A DNA stretch of 64,000 nucleotides from Gossypium raimondii (taxonomy: Eukaryota; Streptophyta; Magnoliopsida; Malvales; Malvaceae), in contig NC_068565.1 of assembly GCF_025698545.1 (NCBI RefSeq), positions 7,068,001 through 7,132,000 on the forward strand. Direction: 5' to 3'. The translations under genes and the position numbers were made by a program. The notes below the pieces were generated by a model that did not search any database, was not told where the DNA came from, and was given only the letters and a program-made list of their open reading frames with translations. This document shows, piece by piece, positions 23,833-32,799 of this stretch. Position 1 is the stretch's first letter. Each line of letters opens with the position of its first letter.

Positions 23833-23961
23833 ATGAATTCCAGCTTCCCACGAAAACCTCCAAGAAGGTCACTTGATCTTTCTAAACTATGCGCTTTTAT
23901 CTTACGGAATACTTACCTACCACCATTTCCTGGGAATGTTAACCCACCACCTAATCTTTAA
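23833..23961 (+). other. 42-codon ORF of unit 3, intact
   Basis: Starts MNSSFPRKPPRRSLDLSKLC and ends LPPFPGNVNPPPNL. Same length as the units 1 and 4 copies, with several replacements in the Pro-rich half. No family recognised. Confidence 0.4.
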
Positions 23962-24017
23962 CTCCTGAAAGTAATAAAAATACGTTAGTCGTCGTTGGGA
24001 ATATGATAACCTAGGGA

Positions 24018-24118
24018 TTGTTTCGTAGTCCTGCTGCTTCACATCAGGTGATTGGAGAATTGTGCACATCAAGAAATTTCCCTCATGCCGTGAGGTATCT
24101 TACAAGGATGGAACTTGG
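24018..24118 (+). pseudogene. PPR-like fragment, unit 3 (in frame with pol remnant 4)
   Basis: Reads MFRSPAASHQVIGELCTSRN then FPHAVRYLTRMEL. Same PPR-like spacing as at 22257. The open frame continues into pol remnant 4 for 156 codons in total. Confidence 0.5.
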
Positions 24119-24640
24119 TATTGGAACCAAATATAACATTTATGGTGCTATTAGTCATTCTAGTGAAATTTTGAACATAAACCATGTCGACATAATTGAG
24201 TCATTAGTAGAAGAAACTTTTGAGTCATCTTATGGAGATAAACCTAAAATGATGTTTGATGATTTTGAATCTGTTAATGAATTGTTGTCTTCGATGAACA
24301 CTAAACTTCTCCCTTCTGTTGTGCAGGCACTAGATTTGGAATTAAAACTTCTTCCCGAGCATCTCAAATGCACATTTTTAGAGAATGATGAGACCATTGC
24401 AAACTTAAAAGAGATCAACCCCTTGACATGCACACATAAGATTTTCTTTGAGGAAAATACGAAACCAAAGAAAGAGGTGCAAGGATGATTGAACCCAAAT
24501 ATTATGGATGTGGTAAAAAAGGAGAATTTCCAAGCCCATACGAACGAAAGAATTCAGCTGGAACATCCCAATACTAGTTGGGGCGACAAGCTAACGATGT
24601 TAAATAAGCTCTTATTGGGAGGCAATCCAATTTTATTTTA
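24119..24640 (+). pseudogene. pol remnant, copy 4
   Basis: Open to the TGA at 24486-24488 (the same CGA-to-TGA change as copy 2). A second open piece from 24489 carries the C-terminal pol motif (WGDKLTMLNKLLLGGNPI). Confidence 0.7.
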
Positions 24641-25274
24641 TTTATGTTTATATTTTTTATTTTCTTTATTTTATTACATGTTAATAAATTTTATCCCTCT
24701 TCTTATATCCAAGAGAATCGAGGAATCGAAAAAATTAAATTTGCAAACGGGGAAAAATAATAACGAAAATGACATGGGGAGTGTTTTAAACCATTTCCTT
24801 TCATCATATTTATTAATATTATTTTTCACATCGAGGACAATGTGTTTTAAGTAGGGAGAGGCATTCCTTGTGCTCGTTTCTACCCACATTTTTTTTAGAA
24901 TATTTTGTCTCTTTTCATGCCTAAGACTTTAACCAGGAATTGCCCATTGTTTGACCTACGGGTATGATTCTTGTCTACTGAGTTAGTTTTGATTTTTCTA
25001 TATTGATTTCATATCCATTGTTTTATTTTTATTAGGCTAAAATAATTATGATTAACATAGTTAACCCTATCTTGCTTATAGTAAAATCGATTAAGTCTAA
25101 AAGCAAATAGGACACTTAATACAATTGTATGCTAAATTTGTGTTCATGATTGTTAGGTAGTTGCCAAAACTTATTTTTGACAATGGATTGCTTTTCCTTT
25201 TCTTCCAACATTAAAATTCTGTTTCATGATAATAATAAATTTTGATGCCTCTGTGGTTATGAGAGCAACTTAAA

Positions 25275-25545
25275 ACGTGACTGACTGAGTAATTGGGGTA
25301 GGGTGCTTGGGTTCTCATCCTTTTTCGCGTCAAAAGGTTATGTGACGTGTTAGGTAAAACTCCGCTAACCAGAATTAAATAAAAATTTTTTAGGAATGTG
25401 TTGGGATGAGTAACCGGGATTGGGTGCTTGGTTGTCATCTCTCTTCGTGTCAAAAGGCTCAATATATTCTTAAAAAACACATATATATAATTTTAAGAGT
25501 ATGTTGGGTTGAGTAACCGGAGTGCGGTGCTTGGGTTGTTATCCC
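25275..25545 (+). repeat. Minisatellite of unit 4 (three copies)
   Basis: Three direct copies, as in units 2 and 3. Confidence 0.75.
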
Positions 25546-25844
25546 TCTTTGTATCTATTTGATTATTATCAAAATCAAAATTATATATTTTTTATAATAA
25601 CATGAAGTCTAATTTTATTATTCTTCAACCCTTTTTTAATATTGTATAAATAATATTGTTAAAGAAAGTAGTTAGCTGTTAAGGTTTAGTTAGTCTGTTA
25701 GTCAACACTCCTATATAATATGTACAACGCCTTTGCATTAAATAATGGCTTAATATATAAAGTCTCCTTAAGTATCATTTTTGTTTTCTCTTATCCATCT
25801 TCTATCCCACAAAAACCTTTAGTTTTTTTAACAGCCGTTTCACC

Positions 25845-25973
25845 ATGAATTTCAACTTCCCACGAAAACCTCCAAGAAGGTCTCTTGATCTTTCTAAACT
25901 ATGCGCTTTTATCTTACGGAATACTTACCCACCACCATTTCCTTGGAATGTTAGCCCACCACCTAATGTTTAA
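25845..25973 (+). other. 42-codon ORF of unit 4, intact
   Basis: Starts MNFNFPRKPPRRSLDLSKLC and ends YPPPFPWNVSPPPNV. No family recognised. Confidence 0.4.
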
Positions 25974-26017
25974 CTCTTGAAAGTAATAAAAATGTGTTAG
26001 TCGTCGTTGGAAAAATA

Positions 26018-26133
26018 ATAACCTCGGGTTTGTTTCGTAGTCCCGCTGCTTCACATCAGGTGATTGGAGCATTGTGTACATCAGGAAATTTCCCTCCTGC
26101 TGTGAGGTATCTTATAAGGATGGAACTTAGTAT
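26018..26133 (+). pseudogene. PPR-like fragment, unit 4 (in frame with pol remnant 5)
   Basis: Reads ITSGLFRSPAASHQVIGALC then TSGNFPPAVRYLIRMEL. The frame is open from 25994 to 26485 across the fusion with pol remnant 5. Confidence 0.5.
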
Positions 26134-26660
26134 TGGAACAAAATATAACGTTTATGGTGCTATTAGTCATCCTAGTGAAATTTTGAATGTAAACCATGTC
26201 GACATAATTGACTCGTTAGTAGAAGAAACTTTTGAGTCATCTTATGGAGATAAACCTACAATGATGTTTGATGATTTTGAATCTGTTAATGAATTGTTTT
26301 CTCCGATAAACACTAAACTTCTACCTTCTATTGTGCAGGCACCAGATCTGAAATTAAAACCACTTCCCGAGCATCTCAAATGCACATTTTTGGAGAATGA
26401 TGAGACTATTGCAGACTTAAAAGAGATCAACCCCTTGACATGCACACATAAGATTTTCTTTGAGGAAAATACGAAACCAAAGTAAGAGGCGCAAGGACGA
26501 TTGAACCCAAATATGGAGGATGTGGTAAAAAAGGAGAATTTCCAAGCCTATACGAACGAAAGAATTCAATTGGAACATCCCCAATACTAGTTGGGGCATC
26601 AAGCTACCGACGTTAAATAAGCGCTTGTTGGGAGGCAATTCAATTTTATTTTATTTATAT
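26134..26660 (+). pseudogene. pol remnant, copy 5
   Basis: Same structure. The frame ends at TAA 26483-26485 (AAA or AAG in the other copies). Followed by the spacer and purine-rich stretch, then cut at 27153 by the 3' LTR. Confidence 0.7.
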
Positions 26661-27153
26661 TTATATTTTTTATTTTCTTTATTTTATTGCATGTTAATAA
26701 ATTTTATCCCTCTTCTTATATCCAGGAGAATCGAGAAATCAAAAAAATTAAATTTGCAAACTGGCGAAAATAGTAACGAAAATGACATGGGGAGTGTTCT
26801 AAACCATTTCCTTTCATCATATTTATTAATATTATTTTTCACATCGAGGACAATGTGTTTTAAGTAGGGAAAGGCATTCCTTATTATTTTTGTCAGTTTA
26901 TCTGCTGCTTTTATTATTATGTTACTGTTGCTTGCCTTGTGCTCGTTTCTACCCACATTTTTTTAGAATATTTTGCCTCTTTTCATGCCCAAGATTTTAA
27001 CCAGAAATTGCCAATTGTTTGACTTGCGGGCATGATTCTTGTCTACTGAGTTAGTTATGATTTTTCTATATTGATTTCATATCCACTGTTTTATTTCTAT
27101 GAGGCTAAAATAATTATGATTAATACAGTTAACCCTATCTTGCTTATAGTAAA

Positions 27154-28233
27154 ATGGGACAACATGCGAAATAGGGAAAAAGTGCGAAAGACTTGGGGCA
27201 AAAATTCAAAGAAGAGATTTATGAATAGAAGACTCTAATTAAATTTGAATTTTTTAGGATTATTGTTAAGATTATTATTTAGATTTAATTTCAGCTTTTA
27301 TCTTTCTTTATCTTTTAGAATTTAAGTAGGAACAAACTAGGTTTTATTAAGTACTATAAATAAGGGATGGAGTGACACAAATTGGTACTCATCTTTTCTG
27401 TAAAAGCTCCCTCTTCCGAAAAGCTCTAGCTTTTTGTTCATTTTATTTTTCAATAAAATTCCATTTTATTAAACTTATTTATTTTTTCTAAAAAGCATGA
27501 GCTACTAAACTCATCTAGCCAAAGGTTGTCGAGATTCCTCAAAAAGGGTTCATGAGGCTTAGAATCCGCACTTAACCTTCTCAACGAGTATTTATCGTTT
27601 CTCCGCACTACGAGACTGACGCTTCTTTCCATGTCCCTTCAAAAGTGATATTTTCATCTTGAGCAAAGGCAGCCGCTTTGTATGTTTTTGGAAAGTTGTA
27701 TAGTCGATTCGTTAGCTTACTGCGCCAGTGGTTCGAGCCCAATAGACAAAATGGTGTGGCATTTGCCACTGAGAAGTGATGATCTAGTGTAAGACAGTAC
27801 CACAAAAGTGACGGTTGACTAGAGTCAGGTTCCTCTATATCGTAAGTCTAAAATCTAAGTGGAGCTGGTGGTCGTAGGCGTCCTCTTCCACTATAACTAG
27901 CTTATTCTGTCATGAGAAGAACCATCTGAAAGCCTAGGATTTAACCCAAGAAGGATCAAGAAATCTCTTAATCCAAGAGTCTCTTTTCTCGACTCTGTTT
28001 ATTTTTACAATTTTGATTTCAATTTACACAATCTCAATTCGTTCATCATTTTAATTTTGTTTTATTATTATTTTTTTAGGTATGCCGTTTTTCTTGGGCA
28101 CGACTGTGCCCGAGATATCGGTGAACAAGAAGTTGTGCAAATCTAGTTCCTGAGGATTTGACCCTACTTCCCTTATACTATTCTTTTCGTTATTTTATAG
28201 GGATAGGATATTTTTGGTGCTCTCAACGACGCA
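27154..28233 (+). repeat. 3' LTR of the gypsy element, left end truncated
   Basis: Aligns with the 5' LTR from about 15685 onward, including the TATA stretch near 27354 and the terminal TCTCAACGACGCA. It lacks the first ~100 bp of the 5' LTR and joins array unit 5 at AAAATGGGA, so the junction is secondary, not a normal polypurine tract-LTR border. Confidence 0.8.
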
Positions 28234-28509
28234 CTATATAGTCCATATTTAAAAGAGAGCAAAATATTATCACCACCTAATCCTACCCCCAGACATCAAA
28301 TATGCTATTCAAAGTTTCTTATGTCACTGCAATTAATTATATATAGAAAGTATGTCAAATGAAATCTTCGGAAATGATTAATTATAAATTAAGAATTGGA
28401 AATGAGAGACATCATCGAGTTCATAATTACGTCCATGAAACTAAAGTTAACTTAACTCATATTTAGTGAGTGCGAATGTGATTCAAAATCAGTAAAAGCT
28501 AAAATCCAA

Positions 28510-28990
28510 ATCCAAATACCTTTAGAGGCCATTGCTGTTGCTTCCTCAAACCCTTCTAAATTTTAAACAATAAATGAATTGCAGACAAAAAAAGTTTAGA
28601 AATATTGTTTTTAAAGGAACAATTGAAAGAAGATAGAAATGAGAAGGACCCGTCAATAGAGAAGCTAATGATACCTACAGCCATCCATACAAGGTGCTTA
28701 GGGCCAGGGTTAGTGAACTATAATCATACCATCACAATATAAGCAACCAACTAACCTTACTGAGTAAATCAGAGAGTTTTTTCATCTTGGCCTCCATCAA
28801 TGCAATATGTTTCAGACTGTTAAGAATTTCACAGGCAATTTGCTTAACTGCAAAACAATATAGTAAGTATACACATTTGCATAAAAAGCTTCACAAAATT
28901 ATGGCAATCAAAACATACCTGCATACAAAAGTAAGCTCTCAAACTCACCGTGTCGTCCGAGATAGAGCAGCGGTACCCTTTCCACCAGTT
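28510..28990 (-). other. Possible exons of an unidentified gene or gene fragment
   Basis: Three pieces on the minus strand can be joined by GT-AG splice sites. About 28971-28920 reads VPLLYLGRHGEFESLLLYA. 28856-28754 reads VKQIACEILNSLKHIALMEA then KMKKLSDLLSK. About 28557-28521 reads KGLRKQQQWPLK. The middle exon has helix- or coiled-coil-like composition. No family was recognised, no start codon is assigned, and the downstream side runs into the retrotransposon LTR at 28233. It may be a cut-off gene or a captured fragment. Confidence 0.3.
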
Positions 28991-29539
28991 AGACCCACGA
29001 AAAAGGTTATAAATCATCAGAGTAACCTCTTGAAAACAAATGATATCAAGGGAATGAAGGGGAATGAAGTTGAATACATATTTCACAGTTGGATTTGTTG
29101 TAAAGGTTCAAAAAAGTGCAAGCTTTACAAGCCCATTTAGACGGAGAAGACGGTTATGTGAAGACGATTTCACTTAATTCAATGGGTCTTCAACAAATTA
29201 CAAACAAAAAAATAAACAAAAACACGGAAACCCAAACTTTTTATACGCAAAATAAAGAAATCGAACCTTAAAAGTCTAATTCACCAAAAACCAGAATCGA
29301 ATGCCACCTTCTTCGTCTTCTCTGTGTGGGTTATGTAAGTTTGCAAGAAACCCAAACACTGAACCTTTTCCTTGTAAGTAAAAAAAGCAACCGAGGAATC
29401 GGGGGTAAGAAATCGAAAAAGTAGTGATCTCTCTGGCTCTGACTAATAATTAGAGATTTCGATAAATAGGGCATTTGGGGCTGGGAGCGGGGAATCAGGA
29501 GAAAAAAATCGATTTATGTTTAAAACGATGACGATTTCT

Positions 29540-31559
29540 ATTTCAACATTTGCAGCGTTTACAGAAAAACGCCGCTAATTTTACAACTTTTCCTTTAATT
29601 AGTCAATGAAACATCGCCGTTTTGTTAAATTTTTAATGTATTTTTTGCGGCGTTTTTATAGAAAACGCCACTAATATTTAATTCATCAATGAAACGGCGC
29701 CATTTTGTTAAATTCTTAATATATTTTTTGCGGCGTTTGTATACAAAACGCCACTAATATTTAATTCGTCAATGAAATGGCGCCGTTTGGTTAAATTTTA
29801 AATATATTTTTTGCGGCGTTTTTGATCAAACGCCGCTAATGATTTCACTTTTAAATATATGTCTCTGAAATAATATTATATATTTATAAATTTTCAATTT
29901 TTTAATAGATTTATGAATTTCATACATTCTTGTAGACATTATTTTTAATTGATACATCATTATTAATATTATTTAAATAATATTATTTAAAATTTTGATA
30001 AGATTTAAGACATTACTTTTAATTATTTAAATTTTATAACTTTTATAAATCTTTTACAATTATATAATAAATCAAATATCCATATCAAAATATATCCATA
30101 TCAATTATATAAATCTTTTAAAAAATAATTACCTAAATATCCATATCAAATATATCAAATGGTTTAGATTAAATATTTTTAAATATAAAAGCATTAATTA
30201 ATTGTATAAAATTGTATCATTTAACAAATCTAAAATAAACCTTAAACCCTAAATTAGCCATTCAATATACATAAAGCCTATCTATTATATATCTCTTAAA
30301 TAATATAAACTATACTCATAATTTTGATATATTAAATTTATTATTATCTCTTTTACAATTATATACGAACATATTTAATATATAAATTAAAAAAACTAAT
30401 TAATCTAAACCCTAACCCGACCCTTGAATCCTTAAATCCTAAACCCTAAATTCCTAACTATTAACCTCTAACCCTTAACTCATATCCCCTAAACCTTAAA
30501 TCCCAACCCTTAAACCATAATCCCTAATCCATAATTCCTAAATCCATATATAATTATTTGATCACGATGGGGGCAAGGCAAAACACGCAAAAAATTGAAC
30601 TGGATAAAAAAACTAAATCGAGCACTAAAAATACTGAACCGAGATGGGATAAGACGGGGATATCCTTGGATATAGCTTATATCGATTTTGAAGAACCAAA
30701 TCTTTACACAATTTTGAAGAACCAAATTAATATTATCTCTTTTACAATTATATAAAAAATAATTAATATATAAATTAGAAAACACTAGTTAATCTAAACC
30801 CTAAACCATAAACTCTTAACACATAACCTCTAAACCTTAAACCCCAGCCTTTAAACCATAAACCATAACCCCTAAACCCATAATCCATAAACCTTAAAAT
30901 GGTAACAACTAAGTCTTAAACTCTAAACCATATACCCTAAACCAAAAACCCTAAACTATAGTGATAATTAATTCAATCTTTTAAAATTAATACAATCTCT
31001 TTTACGATTATATAAGAAATTATTTAATATATAAATTAAAAAATCAGTAATGTATCCAAAAAAACTTTAAAATCATTTTAAATAATAGTATTTTAATTTT
31101 TCTATTTTTAACAAATATTTTAAATTATTTTAAATCCCTGAGTATTAGTGGCACTTTTCAGAAAATGCCGCTAAAAATGAGAATTAGCGTCGCTTAATCA
31201 AAAATGCCGCTAAAGCCCTGATCATTAGCGGCGCTTTCTTAAAAACGCCGCTAAATCCCTGAGCATTAGCAGCGCTTTCCAAAAACGCCGCTAAAACCTT
31301 GAGCATTAGCGGCGCTTTCCCAAAAACGCCGCTAAAGCCCTGAGCATCAGCGGTGCTTTATCGAAAACACCGCTAAAGCCCTGAGCATTAGCGGCGCTTT
31401 AACAAAAACGCCGCTAAATACTGACCATTAGCGGTGCTTCCTCAAAAACACCGCTAAAGCCCTGAGCATTAGGGGCGCTTTATCAAAAACGCCGTTAAAG
31501 GCCTAAGCATTAGCGGCACTTTATCAAAAATGCCACTAAAAGCCTGTTTTGGTGTAGTG
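29540..31559. mobile_element. CACTA-type transposon remnant, left terminus missing
   Basis: The right end reads, on the minus strand, CACTACACCAAAACAGGC from 31559, a typical CACTA (En/Spm) terminus. Subterminal repeats flank the interior. About ten copies of a ~41-bp hairpin (TTAGCGGCGCTTT...AACGCCGCTAA) occupy 31145-31545. Three copies of a ~90-bp unit with the same GCGGCGTTTT/AAACGCCGC core lie at 29560-29870. No CACTAC terminus was found on the left and no transposase ORF is present, so it is a decayed non-autonomous copy. Confidence 0.75.
30400..30965. repeat. Degenerate telomere-like CCCTAAA stretches inside the CACTA remnant
   Basis: Two blocks, about 30400-30545 and 30785-30965, are built of variants of CCCTAAA (AACCCTAAAC, CCCTAAACC, CTTAAACC), the plant telomere repeat on this strand. 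They are separated by AT-rich sequence with a 65-codon ORF that is not recognised. Strongly degenerate, so not a recent telomere insertion. Confidence 0.6.
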
Positions 31560-31565
31560 TATTAA

Positions 31566-32233
31566 TGCCATGTTTGGTTGGGGGGAATGGAATAGCATTC
31601 CCCCCGTATTCATTGAATGGTAAACCATTCATTTTTTTGGTTACATGTAATACTTATTCAATGGAATGACCATTAGTTTCCTATTACTTGTTCTCTCGTA
31701 ATTGCTATTCTTTGGTATCACCAAAGAATGACTATTCTATGCAACCTTGAATAACAAACAAGATTAATTGCTAGATTAATCCTTTAAAACTTGGACTAAA
31801 AAATATAAAAAAATATATTTGAAATAATTTAAAATAAAATATTAATTTAATTTTATATAAAATATTTATTTCAAAATATAATTTAAAACAAAATATTTAA
31901 AATATTTTATTTTAAATTATATTAAAAATATATTAAATTATGATTAAATTATTTATTTTATTAAATTATATTTAATAATAATCTTATTAAAATTTAATAA
32001 CAATAACGATAACAATAATCAACTACCCAAAAAATAAAATTTTGGTAAGAGTACTCTGATCAGTTCAGTTTTTTTCGTATGCTATTACAACATCTATTTT
32101 ATTCAACCAAACACAAGAATATTATTACAGCTCTATTTTATTCGATTCCATTCAATCAAACAATTGAATTACTGATTATAGCTCCATTCCATTACAGCCA
32201 TATTCCAATTCCAATGAACCAAATGTGCCGTAA
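31566..32233. mobile_element. MITE-like TIR element
   Basis: The left end CATGTTTGGTTGGGGGGAAT and the right end, read on the minus strand (GGCACATTTGGTTCATTGGA), form imperfect terminal inverted repeats. Both continue into GGAATGGAAT. The AT-rich interior lacks coding capacity. It looks like a hAT-type MITE of the CATTTGGTT family; no clean target-site duplication was found. Confidence 0.5.
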
Positions 32234-32249
32234 AATTCAAAAAAATCAG

Positions 32250-32460
32250 CATGGAGGACACGTGGATTGTCATGCTAGTTGACGTGTTTAAAATTTTAAT
32301 ATTTTAGTTAGTATTCTCATTAAAAAAATCATTTCGACTCTTTTTTAAAAATTTAATAGTTAAATTTGACTCTTTTTAAAAAATTAAGGATAAATTTTAA
32401 TTAAAAAATAGGAACAAAATTGATAAAAAAAAAGTAAATATTAACATTATGCCAGAATTA
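32250..32460. repeat. Single arm of a foldback repeat
   Basis: Similar to 15240-15430 in opposite orientation (shared GACTCTTTTT / AAAAAGAGTC and AAATTGATAAAAA-type words). Non-coding. Confidence 0.4.
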
Positions 32461-32689
32461 ATTAACCGAGAAAGGGAACATCAAAATTATAATGAAGACA
32501 TATTATATATGGATTAGCCTTTCTTTTTTCGGTAAAACAAGTTTATATCAGATGCTAATTAGCTCCAGTTAATAAAGTCTTACGCTACGCACTCCTCATT
32601 TTATTCGTTTAAATCATTATAAGCAAACAAAAAATCCATTTATATTATTATTATTATTTTAAATGATTTTATTATAGGTCTTGTTCCTC

Positions 32690-32790
32690 CCCAACCAATA
32701 AATAGAAGGATAATACGCTTTAACGATTTGAACCTATATCCACTTAAATTGACAACAGTACTCATATCAATTAGGTTAAGCTTCTCTCGG
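32690..32790 (-). mobile_element. tRNA-derived SINE, copy 2
   Basis: On the minus strand: an A-box-like TTAACCTAATTGATATG, then GGTTCAAATCG (B box) followed by TTAAAGCGTATTATCC, the conserved segment of this family. Confidence 0.55.
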
Positions 32791-32799
32791 CATTTACTT

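Larger units (their letters stand above)
18361..27153 (+). repeat. Tandem array of composite ~2-kb units (five pol remnants, four intervening blocks)
   Basis: The landmark ATTGGAACCAAATATAA recurs at about 18361, 20294, 22376, 24119 and 26134, so unit lengths are about 1.93, 2.08, 1.74 and 2.02 kb. Each unit contains, in order: a pol remnant; an AT-rich spacer; GAGGACAATGTGTTTTAAGT followed by a purine-rich AGTAGGGAGAGG (like the region near the polypurine tract in this family); a spacer; a minisatellite; a promoter-like stretch; a 42-codon ORF; and a PPR-like piece that runs into the next pol remnant. Length differences come from private deletions, for example around 22788 in unit 3 and 24868 in unit 4. 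The array ends at 27153, abutting the truncated 3' LTR through AAAATGGGA. Confidence 0.85.
15576..28233 (+). mobile_element. Decayed Ty3-gypsy LTR retrotransposon, Athila/Tat type, carrying a tandem array
   Basis: Layout: 5' LTR, primer binding site, broken gag, tandem array of pol remnants, truncated 3' LTR. No protease, reverse transcriptase, RNase H or integrase core motif was found, so it cannot move on its own. Gag similarity (FELKSGLIQLLPTFHG, HAFPFSLADYAREWL) and the tRNA-Asp-type primer site place it in the Athila/Tat group. The right edge is the CA at 28233. The left edge is uncertain, because no matching 5-bp target-site duplication was found. Confidence 0.8.

Noticed and set aside
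15571..28240. Target-site duplication for the gypsy element
   Set aside because: The bases after the 3' LTR (CTATA) do not match those before any plausible TG start on the left (CACCA at 15571-15575, or CTATT near 15600), so no duplication is claimed.
30558..30755. 65-codon ORF between the telomere-like blocks
   Set aside because: No recognised family; lies inside a transposon remnant without a promoter signal.
31145..31545. CRISPR-like regular repeats
   Set aside because: Repeats are contiguous hairpin units without unique spacers, in plant DNA next to a CACTA terminus.
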